Part shown: one piece after another, positions 8,623-17,974 of the stretch
How positions within the stretch are numbered: position 1 is the stretch's first letter
Layout: each line of letters starts with the position of its first letter
NCBI GenBank assembly: GCA_029852775.1
Contig: LEKJ01000027.1
Location: 1 to 34,615 of the forward strand
Origin: Pasteurellaceae bacterium LFhippo2
Lineage (GTDB): Bacteria > Pseudomonadota > Gammaproteobacteria > Enterobacterales > Pasteurellaceae
Reading direction: 5' to 3'
DNA: 34,615 bases
Notes under the pieces: model-generated
Databases searched by the model: none
What the model was told of the DNA's origin: nothing
What the model saw: the letters and a program-made list of their open reading frames with translations, nothing else
Made by a program: the position numbers and the translations under genes

Positions 8623-8651
8623 TTGGCAAAACAGCCCATCTCCGCTATACT
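8623..8651 (+). promoter_or_regulatory. Putative plsC promoter
   Basis: TTGGCA (8623-8628) and TATACT (8646-8651) are separated by exactly 17 bp, 34 bp upstream of the plsC start at 8686. Each hexamer is a 5-of-6 match to consensus. Confidence 0.6.
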
Positions 8652-8685
8652 TTCCCCAATTTTTCTCTTTCTATAAAGGCTTATT

Positions 8686-9411
8686 ATGTTAAAACTACTT
8701 CGTATCGTTGCGATTGCAACATTAGCAATATTGATTTCTGTTGTTGGGACAATCTATGCGTTAATTCGCTTACGCCACCCAAGTAGTGTGAAATTTGTAG
8801 CTCGTTCTTATGCGTCAATGCATCCACTATTAGGCATTAAGCTCATCACCCGCAATCAAGATGGCTTTGATAAACCTGCGATCTATATTGGTAACCATCA
8901 AAACAACTACGATATGGTAACGATCTCGTCAATGGTAACAGATCGCACTGTAAGCGTGGGAAAACGTAGCCTTATTTGGATCCCATTTTTTGGCTTAGTG
9001 TATTGGGCAACTGGCAATGTGTTTATTCACCGCGAAAAACGTAGTAGCGCAATTAGCACGATGAATAAAGTCGCTGATATTATTCGCGAGAAACAAATTT
9101 CAATTTGGATGTTCCCTGAAGGTACTCGTAGTCGCGGTCGTGGCTTATTACCATTTAAAACTGGCGCATTCCACACTGCGATTGCAGCTGGCGTGCCGAT
9201 TATTCCAGTTGTATGTTCAAATACTCACGACAAGATCGACTTAAATCGCAAAAATAACGGTATCGTAATTTGTGAACAGCTTGAGCCAATTGATACAAGC
9301 GGTTATAACCGAGAAAATCTAAGAGAACTGATTGAAAAATGCCAAACTGTAATGGCAAATCGTATTGCTGAATTAGATCAAGAAGTAGCACAAATGGAAC
9401 AACAATCCTAG
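8686..9411 (+). CDS. plsC: 1-acyl-sn-glycerol-3-phosphate acyltransferase
   Basis: Makes phosphatidic acid by acylating lysophosphatidic acid, the second acylation in phospholipid synthesis, at the inner membrane. One N-terminal hydrophobic segment (residues 5-27) is followed by the acyltransferase block: the catalytic motif NHQNNYD around residue 70, then FIHREKR, the glycerophosphate-binding [11 protein letters not shown] and VPIIPVV. The 241-residue length matches E. coli PlsC (245). The downstream ftsP starts 8 bp after the stop, so plsC-ftsP form a transcript, an order also known in other Gammaproteobacteria. An uptake word, ACAAGCGGTT, is embedded in the coding sequence at 9295-9304. 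Confidence 0.97.
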   Translation: MLKLLRIVAIATLAILISVVGTIYALIRLRHPSSVKFVARSYASMHPLLGIKLITRNQDGFDKPAIYIGNHQNNYDMVTISSMVTDRTVSVGKRSLIWIPFFGLVYWATGNVFIHREKRSSAISTMNKVADIIREKQISIWMFPEGTRSRGRGLLPFKTGAFHTAIAAGVPIIPVVCSNTHDKIDLNRKNNGIVICEQLEPIDTSGYNRENLRELIEKCQTVMANRIAELDQEVAQMEQQS

Positions 9412-9419
9412 GAGTTTTG

Positions 9420-10829
9420 ATGAAACTTTCTCGTCGACAATTTCTTACCCGAACCGCTTTTGCAGGGGCAATGACTGTTGCCCCACAATCTTTATGGGCA
9501 CAAGATCGCCCAAGCTTAAATATTCCGCCATTAATTGACGTAGGCCGTGGACGTCCTGTTAGATTGGATTTTCGCCCTGCTCAAACTCAATTTGATAAAG
9601 GTAAATTGGTCGATGTTTGGGGAGTAAATGGTCAGTATCTCGCCCCAACCGTTCGAGTTCGCTCAGGGGATTTTGTCCGCTTAACCTATACCAATAGCTT
9701 GCCACAACCTTTGTCAGTTAACATTCAAGGCCTACAGGCTAGTACGGATATGATCGGCTCAATCCATCGCCGTTTAGAGAAAAATAGCAGCTGGTCTCCA
9801 ATTTTATCGGTGAGTCAACCCGCTTGTAGTGCTTGGTATCACGCTGACACAATGCTTAATTCCGCATTTCAAGTTTATCGTGGCCTAGCAGGACTCTGGC
9901 TGATTGAAGATGACGAAAGCCGTAAAGCACAGCTTCCCAATAAATATGGCGTAAATGACATTCCACTAATTTTGCAAGATCAGCTTATCAATAAGAATGG
10001 CGTACAGGTACTGGACACTCAATCACCACAATTTATGGGAAAACGCCTGTTTGTGAATGGCCAAGAGAGCCCTTATTTGAATGTTGCTCGTGGCTGGATT
10101 CGCTTACGTATCGTTAATGCCTCTTTGTCTCGCCCTTATCAGCTCCGCTTAGATAACGATAAGCCTTTGCTATTAATTGCAACGGGTGTCGGAATGTTAG
10201 CAGAACCGGTTGAAATGGAAACTATTCAACTTGCACCTTCAGAGCGTGTTGAAGTGTTAGTGGATATGAATGAAGGGGGTAATGTCTCTCTGATTACAGG
10301 CGAAAAGCGTAATTTCTTTTACAAAGCAAAACAGCTATTTAGTGATGATAACGAACTTCAAAATAACGTAATTTTGGAACTTCGCCCAGAAGGTTTGGTG
10401 TCAGCTTTTAATAATACGCCAGCGCTTGTACCTTTTAATAAAGAAGATTTTAATCTCAAAATTGCCCAAGAGCGCCGCTTGCTAATTAGCCCATTGGATC
10501 GTCTGATCAACAAACAGCGCTTTGATCCAAAACGAATCGACTTTAATATCAAATTAGGTAGCGTGGAACGTTGGTATATTCATAGCGATGAAGCGATAGG
10601 CTTCACTCTACAAGGCGCTAAATTTATTGTTGAAACACGTGCTATGAAGCGAGAGCCACATAAACAATTAGCTTGGCGAGATACGGTTTGGATTGAGAAA
10701 AACCAAGAAGTGACTTTATTAGTAAAATTCGATAATGCAACTAATGAGCAACTTCCATTTACTTTTGGCGTCTCAGATTTAATGTTAAAAGACCGTGGCT
10801 GTATGGGGCAGTTTGTTGTTTCGCCGTGA
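9420..10829 (+). CDS. ftsP: Cell division protein FtsP (SufI), multicopper-oxidase fold
   Basis: FtsP is a periplasmic component that stabilises the divisome under stress. The 469-residue protein opens with a twin-arginine signal, [14 protein letters not shown], cleaved after about residue 26 (SLWAQ). Cupredoxin-like domains follow. The copper-ligand His-X-His motifs of true oxidases are not evident ([10 protein letters not shown] stands where oxidases carry HxH), as expected of SufI. A TTG three bases earlier would add one residue; ATG 9420 is preferred because AGGAG (9410-9414), overlapping the plsC stop, is 5 bases before it. It is co-transcribed with plsC and ends in an inverted uptake-signal pair. 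Confidence 0.93.
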   Translation: MKLSRRQFLTRTAFAGAMTVAPQSLWAQDRPSLNIPPLIDVGRGRPVRLDFRPAQTQFDKGKLVDVWGVNGQYLAPTVRVRSGDFVRLTYTNSLPQPLSVNIQGLQASTDMIGSIHRRLEKNSSWSPILSVSQPACSAWYHADTMLNSAFQVYRGLAGLWLIEDDESRKAQLPNKYGVNDIPLILQDQLINKNGVQVLDTQSPQFMGKRLFVNGQESPYLNVARGWIRLRIVNASLSRPYQLRLDNDKPLLLIATGVGMLAEPVEMETIQLAPSERVEVLVDMNEGGNVSLITGEKRNFFYKAKQLFSDDNELQNNVILELRPEGLVSAFNNTPALVPFNKEDFNLKIAQERRLLISPLDRLINKQRFDPKRIDFNIKLGSVERWYIHSDEAIGFTLQGAKFIVETRAMKREPHKQLAWRDTVWIEKNQEVTLLVKFDNATNEQLPFTFGVSDLMLKDRGCMGQFVVSP

Positions 10830-10884
10830 AAGCGGTCGGATCTGTCGTGAAATTTGCAAAAAATTCAAGAAATCGAACCGCTTT
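10829..10884 (+). terminator. Inverted uptake-signal-like pair after ftsP
   Basis: AAAGCGGT (10829-10836) and its complement ACCGCTTT (10877-10884) face each other immediately past the ftsP stop, with AT-rich sequence between. The arms are short and the loop long, and only a weak T run follows, so termination is plausible but not certain. Confidence 0.4.
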
Positions 10885-10956
10885 AATACTATTTCACACA
10901 ATTCACTGTTAGAATACCGAAGTTTTATTTCTGTCAAAACAGATTAGGAAATTATT

Positions 10957-11907
10957 ATGACCATTGAATATTTAGATTTTGAATTACCGATTGCAGAACT
11001 TGAAGCGAAAATTGACGCGCTACGCTCTGCAAGCGGGGACGATAAAATTAGCCTTGATGATGAAATCGCGCGCTTACAGAAAAAAAGTGAAGAATTAACT
11101 AAAAAAACCTTCTCTGATTTAGACGCTTGGCAAATCTCGCGTATGGCTCGCCACCCAAGCCGTCCTTATACATTAGATTATATCGAACGTATCTTTACTG
11201 AATTTGATGAATTAGCTGGCGACCGTGCCTTTGCTGATGATAAAGCGATTGTCGGCGGTATTGCGCGTTTAGATGGCCGTCCTGTGATGGTTATCGGTCA
11301 TCAAAAAGGCCGTAGTGTAAAAGATAAGGTAAAACGTAACTTTGGTATGCCAGCACCAGAAGGCTATCGTAAAGCGTTACGTTTAATGCAGATGGCAGAG
11401 CGTTTTAATATGCCAATCATCACTTTTATTGATACACCGGGCGCATACCCTGGTATTGGCGCTGAAGAACGCGGTCAATCAGAAGCGATTGCGCGTAACC
11501 TACGCGAAATGTCAACATTAAAAGTGCCTGTAATTTGTACCGTAATTGGTGAAGGCGGTTCAGGCGGTGCCTTAGCTATCGGCGTGGGTGATAAAGTGAA
11601 TATGCTTCAATACAGCACTTATTCTGTAATTTCACCTGAAGGCTGTGCGTCAATTCTTTGGAAAAGCGCAGATAAAGCGTCAACAGCGGCGGAAGTAATG
11701 GGCTTAACTGCACCACGTTTAAAAGAGTTAGAGTTAATCGACAGTATCGTTCAAGAACCATTGGGCGGTGCACATCGTAACTTTGACGAAATGGCAGCGA
11801 ATTTAAAAGCGCAATTACTTGCAGATTTGGAAGATTTAGCGCCATTAGATCAAGAAGCATTACTTGATCGTCGTTATCAACGTTTAATGAGCTACGGCTA
11901 CGTTTAA
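10957..11907 (+). CDS. accA: Acetyl-CoA carboxylase carboxyltransferase subunit alpha
   Basis: AccA pairs with AccD to transfer carboxyl from biotin to acetyl-CoA, giving malonyl-CoA for fatty acid synthesis. The 316 residues match E. coli AccA (319) and begin with the typical helical segment ([18 protein letters not shown]). The crotonase-like core includes [36 protein letters not shown] and [11 protein letters not shown], the oxyanion-hole region. ATG 10957 follows AGGAAATT. A stem with a T run ends the gene at 11966, so it appears monocistronic. Confidence 0.98.
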   Translation: MTIEYLDFELPIAELEAKIDALRSASGDDKISLDDEIARLQKKSEELTKKTFSDLDAWQISRMARHPSRPYTLDYIERIFTEFDELAGDRAFADDKAIVGGIARLDGRPVMVIGHQKGRSVKDKVKRNFGMPAPEGYRKALRLMQMAERFNMPIITFIDTPGAYPGIGAEERGQSEAIARNLREMSTLKVPVICTVIGEGGSGGALAIGVGDKVNMLQYSTYSVISPEGCASILWKSADKASTAAEVMGLTAPRLKELELIDSIVQEPLGGAHRNFDEMAANLKAQLLADLEDLAPLDQEALLDRRYQRLMSYGYV

Positions 11908-11923
11908 TCTGTCATAAGACAAG

Positions 11924-11966
11924 CGGTAAGATTTTTGTGAAAATTTGCAAAATCTTGCCGTTTTTT
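11924..11966 (+). terminator. accA terminator built on an uptake signal
   Basis: CGGTAAGATTTT (11924-11935) pairs with AAAATCTTGCCG (11949-11960) with one G-T pair, followed by six T (11961-11966). The left arm grows out of an uptake word, ACAAGCGGT (11919-11927). Confidence 0.8.
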
Positions 11967-11990
11967 AATTACTGGAATGTTTTGCAAATA

Positions 11991-12145
11991 GCCCTCTCCC
12001 TGGCCTGCGGTGCTGAACGCACCTTCGGTCTGTCCCTCTCCCGTAAACGGGCGAGGGTGTAAGGAAATATTCGATTTTTACTCTCTCCCATTTATGGGAG
12101 AGAGACAGCAGAAATTGCGTTTAGCAATTTTTGCAGAGAGAGGGC
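11991..12145. repeat. 155-bp intergenic element with GCCCTCTC termini
   Basis: The element starts GCCCTCTCC (11991) and ends GAGAGGGC (12145), an 8-bp terminal inverted repeat. Inside are further short palindromes (CCTCTCCCGTAAACGGGCGAGG, in two parts; CTCTCCCATTTATGGGAGAG; AAATTGCGTTTAGCAATTT). It has no open reading frame and is relatively GC-rich against AT-rich flanks, so it looks like an inserted MITE or REP cluster. It fills the gap between accA and the tRNA gene; the rest of that gap (12146-12247) shows nothing. Confidence 0.65.
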
Positions 12146-12247
12146 AATAAGCCACAAAAAAATCATCTCAATAACAGTAGAAATAATTAAAAATATAATT
12201 AAAAAAAGGGAAAATTCTCTGAATTAAAAATCTAAGATTTAGAAAAA

Positions 12248-12323
<76 letters not shown>

Positions 12324-12367
12324 GTTTTGAAATGTATTACGACAAGATGTCGTTGAAAGAGACGCGC

Positions 12368-12395
12368 ATTATAGAGAATTTTTTCTATCTTGCAA
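12368..12395 (-). promoter_or_regulatory. tRNA-Thr promoter with GC-rich discriminator
   Basis: On the minus strand TTGCAA (12390-12395), a 16-bp spacer and a perfect TATAAT (12368-12373) are followed by GCGCGTC (12361-12367). A GC-rich discriminator is typical of stable-RNA promoters under stringent control. A small hairpin, ACGACA-AGA-TGTCGT, lies in the leader before the mature tRNA. Confidence 0.8.
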
Positions 12396-12467
12396 GACCT
12401 TTTTAGTTTAAATTAACAAAAAACAAACAATTACACACAACAAATTATTTAAAAGGAGTATTACTCA

Positions 12468-13325
12468 ATGAATGTTCTTTCTATTCAATCACACGTTGTT
12501 TATGGCTATGCCGGCAATAAATCAGCGACTTTTCCAATGCAATTATTGGGCGTAGATGTTTGGGCATTAAACACCGTTCAATTCTCAAACCATACCCAAT
12601 ACGGTAAATGGAAAGGGATGGTTATGCCAAAAGAACAGATTGGTGAGATTGTGCAAGGGATTGATGAAATCGGCGCATTAAGCCAATGTAATGCCGTACT
12701 TTCAGGCTATATCGGCTCTGCAGAACAAGTTGAAGAAATTGTAAATGCAGCTCGTTTTGTTAAATCTAAAAATCCAAATGCCATTTACCTATGCGATCCA
12801 GTAATGGGACACCCTGATAAAGGTTGTATTGTTGCCGATGGCGTTAAAGAAGGCTTAATTAATCTTGCAATGGCAGAAGCGGATATCATCACGCCAAATT
12901 TAGTTGAACTTCGTGAGCTAACCGGCCTAAAAGTTGAGAATTTTGAACAAGCGATTGAAGCCGTAAAAGTGATTCTAAGCAAAGGTCCTAAAAAAGTATT
13001 AGTTAAACATCTTAGCCGAGTGGGTAAAGATCCGAGTCAATTTGAGATGTTACTGGCAAATTCAGAAGGTATTTGGCATATCAGTCGTCCACTTCACCCA
13101 TTTGATAAAGAACCTGTTGGCGTGGGCGATTTAACCGCAGGATTATTCTTAGCAAATTTATTAAATGGTAAATCTGATTTGGAAGCCTTCGAACATACCG
13201 CCAATGCTGTTAATGATGTAATGGAAACCACTTATAAATTAGGCTGTTATGAGTTACGAACTATTGCAGCTCGTGAGTTAATTGTTAAACCAAATAGCTG
13301 TTACAAAACTGTAAAAATTGTATAG
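12468..13325 (+). CDS. pdxY: Pyridoxal kinase PdxY
   Basis: Phosphorylates pyridoxal to pyridoxal 5'-phosphate in the B6 salvage pathway. It is a ribokinase-fold protein of 285 residues (E. coli 287). Visible motifs: [16 protein letters not shown] at the N-terminus, which binds the vitamer; [23 protein letters not shown]; and the [10 protein letters not shown] anion hole with the catalytic Asp. ATG 12468 follows AAAGGAG at 8 bases. A hairpin at 13399-13415 separates it from the autotransporter. Confidence 0.97.
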   Translation: MNVLSIQSHVVYGYAGNKSATFPMQLLGVDVWALNTVQFSNHTQYGKWKGMVMPKEQIGEIVQGIDEIGALSQCNAVLSGYIGSAEQVEEIVNAARFVKSKNPNAIYLCDPVMGHPDKGCIVADGVKEGLINLAMAEADIITPNLVELRELTGLKVENFEQAIEAVKVILSKGPKKVLVKHLSRVGKDPSQFEMLLANSEGIWHISRPLHPFDKEPVGVGDLTAGLFLANLLNGKSDLEAFEHTANAVNDVMETTYKLGCYELRTIAARELIVKPNSCYKTVKIV

Positions 13326-13398
13326 ATTGATCAGTTAGTGTTAGCTTTTGGTTTGAATTACACGAACATAGACAACTTATTATCTTAGAACAAAACGT

Positions 13399-13415
13399 GG
13401 GGGAGTAAATCCCCC
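13399..13415 (+). promoter_or_regulatory. G5/C5 hairpin between pdxY and the autotransporter gene
   Basis: GGGGG (13399-13403) pairs with CCCCC (13411-13415) across a 7-base loop, 74 bp after pdxY and 39 bp before the autotransporter start. No T run follows directly (TAAACTCCGAATTTTTTA), so it could be a weak terminator or a structure in the autotransporter leader. Confidence 0.4.
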
Positions 13416-13453
13416 TAAACTCCGAATTTTTTACCAGAAGGAGACTTAGTACT

Positions 13454-16400
13454 ATGATAAAAACTATAAATTTCAAACCAACTTTACTTGCTGTTTTTAC
13501 TTCAGCATTAATTGCACCTTTTGCTGAATCCGGCGTAGTGCGAAACGATATCGACTATCAGATATATCGTGATCTAGCCGCTAACAAAGGAATTTTTAGT
13601 GTTGGCTCATCTAATTTTGCGATTAATGATAAAAATGGCAATTATTTAGGAACCCTTCTAAAAGACACCCCAATGATCGACTTCAGCCCTGTAAGTCGAA
13701 CGGCTGCAGTTGCCACCGCAATTTCGAATCAGTACATCGCGAGTGTTGCCCACAACCGTGGCTATACATCTGTTCAATTTGGTGCTGAAGGTAAAAATCC
13801 TGACGCTCACTATTTCTCTTATCAAATCGTTGATCGTAATAATGGCTATGGCACAAAAGAAGGACTATTTGATGATTATCACACTCCACGCTTAGCCAAG
13901 CTTATTACAGAAACAGCACCTGCCGCAGTAAGCTCACAAGGTGTTCGTGGTAGACCTTATTTCAATACCGATCGATTTGATACCTTTTTACGAATCGGCT
14001 CAGGCCTTCATCAGCAACAAGACTTAGAAGGCAATAATTCTCATATTGCGACTTACTATATCTACCCTATTGCGAGTACAGTAAACAAAATGGACGGCCC
14101 TTACTATGGAGGACTCGTTACAATTGGTAGTCTTTATACGGATGGCTATGCCCCTTTAACGAGCTACGGCATTGGCGGGGATAGCGGCTCTCCACTATTC
14201 GCCTACGATAAAATCGAAAAACAGTGGGTTATGGTAGGAACACTGCAAGCTGCAGGTGTGAACAATCGTAATCTCTATATGACTGTTCGCGCCGATTTTA
14301 TGAATGATAAGGAACAGGAAGATATTGGTCCGAATATCACAAATAGCGTTACTAATGCTCAATATACTTGGCAGGCTGAAGGTAATACTAGCCGTCTTAC
14401 TGCAACATCAGGCGAAAGTTATCAAATTGACCTAACAGATAGTGCTCTTATTGATACAGATACAGAGAAAGAAAAACCGTCTTTAAATAATGGTAAGACT
14501 TTCTATTTCAGCGGTGAAAAAGCCACTATTACTCTACAAAATAATATCGACCAAGGCGCAGGTGCTATCTATGCCAATACCGATCTAACGATAAAACCTA
14601 AAGATAACCAAACTTGGGTTGGTGCAGGTATTTCTGTTGCAAAAGATAAGCAAGTAACTTGGCAAATCAGCAATCCAGAAGGAGATCGACTCTCTAAAAT
14701 CGGAGCAGGCACTCTTTATGTAAATGGTGTTGGTACTAACAAAGGCGATATTAGCGTTGGTGATGGTACGGTGATTTTAGCTCAACAGGCAGACGCTCAA
14801 GGCAATAAACAAGCGTTTAACCAAGTAGGAATTGTAAGTGGACGTGCGACAGTTGTGCTAAACGATTCAGATCAAGTCGATCCGAATAAGATCTACTTTG
14901 GTTACCGTGGCGGCCGCTTAGATGTGAATGGTAATAGCCTAACGTTTAATCACATTCAAAATGTCGATGAAGGCGCTCGCATTGTGAATAACAACGCAAC
15001 AAAAGCCGCAACCATCAATCTTACTGAACACCCTGCCTTCACAGAAAATGATATTCAATGGGGTAAATGGCGTGAAGCGGATAAAGATCTCTATGAATAT
15101 ATCAACACTCACGCTAAGAATCGCACCGATTACTTTACCTTAAAAGGTAATCCAGCTAAACATTATCCAACGAACCAATCAAGTAATGTAAACTGGGAAT
15201 TTCTTTCAAGTGATCGAGCAACAGCTGTAAAAACTATCCTTGAGCGTAAAAATCTTGCGTTACGTAACCAAACATTTAATGGCTTTTTAGGCGAAACTGA
15301 CAGCAATAAAACCAATGGTAAATTAAATTTTGTTTACCAGCCAACTGGACGTGGCCACACTTTAACACTAAATGGCGGAACCGAATTAAATGGTGAATTT
15401 ATTGTTAAAGGCGGCGATGTGATTTTGTCAGGAAAGCCAGTTGAACACGCCTATGATGTCATCAATAAAAAAGATGTTATTGATGATAATAACTGGATAG
15501 ACCGCAGTTTTAGCGCCCAAAAATTTACAACCTATAACTATTCAACCTTAAATATTGGGCGTAATGTAGCTGAAGTTAGGGGGAATTTTGTTGCCACTGG
15601 CTACACGGTATTAAATTTAGGTTTTAAACAGGGCCAATCTACAGTTTGTACCTATTCTGAATACACTGGCACAACGAGTTGTACCAGACAAGCGGTGCTT
15701 TCTGATGAAACTTTTGCAAATCTGCCAACAACTCAAATCTATGGTAATGCAGACATCATTCATCGTACCCATTTGAACTTAGGTAAAGCAGATTTTCACG
15801 GCTCTATGAAAGGGATGCCAACAACCAAAATTACGATAGGTTCGCATAGCCATTGGTATAACACCGCAAGTAGTCATCTTGGTAATCTGCATTTAGAAGT
15901 AGGTTCTAACATTACTTTGAATCAGCGCTTTAAAATCGGCTCATCTGAGCATTTCAATGCTCTGACTATCGATAGTAATCTAACGGGTATCGGTCAATTT
16001 AACTATTTAACGGATATCGCCAAAGGTAAAGGCGATCATATTACCGTAAATGGGATTGCAAACGGTTCATTTTTATTAAATGTTAAAAATAGTGGTGCTG
16101 AATCTTCTGAAATCAGCCCTATTAGCTTACTGACTTTAAAAAATGCTAACCAAAATAACTATAGCGTCAATGTTGCTTTAAATAATGGCTATGTCGATTT
16201 GGGTGCATACCGCTATATTTTGGCAAATATAAATAATGACTATCGCCTTTATAGCCCATTACGTGACGCACAATTAGGTTCAAGTAGCGCCAAATCCGCC
16301 GTTGAACAGGCTCAGAAAATGTTAGCTAACTACAAAAATGCGCTAACTCAAGCGGAACAAGAGCTAAATAATACATTAGTAGCTAAACAGCAAGCTAGCG

Positions 16401-17926
16401 AATATGTGAATCAAACAACAAATAGGGTTAATGCCGCTCAAACTCTGCTAACAAATGCTGAGAACTATGTAAAAACACGTTGGTTCTGGACGAAAGCTAG
16501 AAAAGCTGACTATCTTGCAAGTGCAACAGCAGCCTTAGCTGACGCACAAACCGCTCTCGCAAATGCTGATAGCACATTGCAAAAAACAACTTTAGAGCTG
16601 ACATTAGCTCAAAATGCATTAGCTCAAGCTAAAACATCTGTAACAACAGCAGACAAAACACTTTCAACGGCTCAAGCAAATTACAATGATTATGTTACGC
16701 AGTATTCAAAAACCTTGTGTGCACAGTATCAAAGTGATTCAGTATGTAGCTTAGTGTTGGCGTCGGCAAATAGTGACTTAGTCGATGAGTTTTTATATAA
16801 ATCGGCATTAGCTGATCAAATTGAAATTGAGCTAGAAAAAGTGAAAGCGGACTACCAACAAAATCCAAATACTGAAACTAAATCGATTTTAGATGACTTA
16901 ACTCAAGCGCTTACTGACGCACGCAATGATGAAGCTGCCACTTTAGTTCAGATTAACCAATCAATGAGTAAAGATGAGTTAAATGAGATTTTAACCCAGC
17001 TTAACGCAGAAGATATGGTTGAAAAAGTGTCTGCAAAAGCAGTAACTCAAAGCCAAGGTATGAGTATTTATGCTAATAGCGCGCTTTCTGAAGTTTCATC
17101 TCAACTCAATGCATTGCTACAAGTTGGACGTAATTTAGATAGTGAGTTGCTAAAACACAAAACTAGTAATTTTGATGTCTGGGCAAATAGCGAGTATCAA
17201 GAGAGTCATCACGAGTCTGATCACTATCGTGGTTATAAACAAAATACAACGTTAAATCAGATCGGAGCTGAAAAAGCACTAAATGATAATTTGCGTTTAG
17301 GTTTAGTGGTTTCTCAATCTAAGTCAAACAATGACTATGCAGAAAATGTGAGTGGCAAAAATCGCTTTGTAATGGCAAGCTTATACGCCAAAGCCACAAG
17401 CGATAATGGTTGGTTTACCACTTTAGACGGTTCTTATGCGAGAGCGAAAAGCCAAATTAATTTGGAAGGCCAAGACACCAAATTTAGCCGTAATATTCAT
17501 TCTGTTGGACTCAATTTAGGTAAGCATTGGGATTTCAATGGCTTTGAAATTCAGCCATCGGTAGGTGTGAAATATTTCCATCTTGGTGGAGTGAATTACT
17601 CATTAAATGGCGCAGAAATCAAAGTGGATTCAGCAAATGTTCTAGCATATAACGCCGGATTGAAATTAGCGAAAACTTTTGAAATTGGCCAAGCTCGCAT
17701 TACGCCAAGCTTCTCAAGCTACTATGTTGATGCAAGCCATAAACAACTAAAAGTGGGAATCAATAATGCAGCTCTTACTCAACGCTTTGGACGCTATATA
17801 ACCAATGAATTGGGTTTAGCAACCCAATTTGGTAATTGGGGAATATCCGCCAATGCAGGCTTAATTGATGGCAATGAAATCCGTAGCCAAAAATATGCAG
17901 GCTTTAAACTAAATTATAGTTGGTAA
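13454..17926 (+). CDS. S6-family serine protease autotransporter (Hap / IgA1-protease-like)
   Basis: A 1490-residue type Va secretion protein. The signal peptide spans about residues 1-26. The S6 protease domain follows, resembling H. influenzae Hap (DIDYQIYRD, PMIDFSPVSR, VAHN). The triad is His100, Asp141 (DDYHTPRL) and Ser244 in GIGGDSGSPLF. A beta-helix passenger of N-G-D-rich strands runs to about residue 935. Residues about 940-1180 are alanine/glutamine-rich and helical (AVEQAQKML, ALTQAEQEL, ALADAQTAL), predicting a coiled coil. The translocator barrel occupies about 1215-1490 and ends in the aromatic FKLNYSW. Two close cysteine pairs occur (VCTYSEYTGTTSC and LCAQYQSDSVC), rare in autotransporters. 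ATG 13454 follows AAGGAG at 10 bases. Target (IgA1, matrix or self) cannot be read from the sequence. It stands alone between pdxY and a bidirectional terminator. Confidence 0.93.
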   Translation: MIKTINFKPTLLAVFTSALIAPFAESGVVRNDIDYQIYRDLAANKGIFSVGSSNFAINDKNGNYLGTLLKDTPMIDFSPVSRTAAVATAISNQYIASVAHNRGYTSVQFGAEGKNPDAHYFSYQIVDRNNGYGTKEGLFDDYHTPRLAKLITETAPAAVSSQGVRGRPYFNTDRFDTFLRIGSGLHQQQDLEGNNSHIATYYIYPIASTVNKMDGPYYGGLVTIGSLYTDGYAPLTSYGIGGDSGSPLFAYDKIEKQWVMVGTLQAAGVNNRNLYMTVRADFMNDKEQEDIGPNITNSVTNAQYTWQAEGNTSRLTATSGESYQIDLTDSALIDTDTEKEKPSLNNGKTFYFSGEKATITLQNNIDQGAGAIYANTDLTIKPKDNQTWVGAGISVAKDKQVTWQISNPEGDRLSKIGAGTLYVNGVGTNKGDISVGDGTVILAQQADAQGNKQAFNQVGIVSGRATVVLNDSDQVDPNKIYFGYRGGRLDVNGNSLTFNHIQNVDEGARIVNNNATKAATINLTEHPAFTENDIQWGKWREADKDLYEYINTHAKNRTDYFTLKGNPAKHYPTNQSSNVNWEFLSSDRATAVKTILERKNLALRNQTFNGFLGETDSNKTNGKLNFVYQPTGRGHTLTLNGGTELNGEFIVKGGDVILSGKPVEHAYDVINKKDVIDDNNWIDRSFSAQKFTTYNYSTLNIGRNVAEVRGNFVATGYTVLNLGFKQGQSTVCTYSEYTGTTSCTRQAVLSDETFANLPTTQIYGNADIIHRTHLNLGKADFHGSMKGMPTTKITIGSHSHWYNTASSHLGNLHLEVGSNITLNQRFKIGSSEHFNALTIDSNLTGIGQFNYLTDIAKGKGDHITVNGIANGSFLLNVKNSGAESSEISPISLLTLKNANQNNYSVNVALNNGYVDLGAYRYILANINNDYRLYSPLRDAQLGSSSAKSAVEQAQKMLANYKNALTQAEQELNNTLVAKQQASEYVNQTTNRVNAAQTLLTNAENYVKTRWFWTKARKADYLASATAALADAQTALANADSTLQKTTLELTLAQNALAQAKTSVTTADKTLSTAQANYNDYVTQYSKTLCAQYQSDSVCSLVLASANSDLVDEFLYKSALADQIEIELEKVKADYQQNPNTETKSILDDLTQALTDARNDEAATLVQINQSMSKDELNEILTQLNAEDMVEKVSAKAVTQSQGMSIYANSALSEVSSQLNALLQVGRNLDSELLKHKTSNFDVWANSEYQESHHESDHYRGYKQNTTLNQIGAEKALNDNLRLGLVVSQSKSNNDYAENVSGKNRFVMASLYAKATSDNGWFTTLDGSYARAKSQINLEGQDTKFSRNIHSVGLNLGKHWDFNGFEIQPSVGVKYFHLGGVNYSLNGAEIKVDSANVLAYNAGLKLAKTFEIGQARITPSFSSYYVDASHKQLKVGINNAALTQRFGRYITNELGLATQFGNWGISANAGLIDGNEIRSQKYAGFKLNYSW

Positions 17927-17938
17927 TTTTAGATAAAA

Positions 17939-17969
17939 AATACCCCGCATTTAAGCGGGGTATTCTTTT
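17939..17969. terminator. Bidirectional terminator between autotransporter and MFS genes
   Basis: AATACCCCGC (17939-17948) and GCGGGGTATT (17955-17964) form a perfect 10-bp stem with a 6-base loop, flanked by T runs on both strands (CTTTTTT to the right, TTTTTTATC on the minus strand). It serves two convergent genes. Confidence 0.93.
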
Positions 17970-17974
17970 TTATA

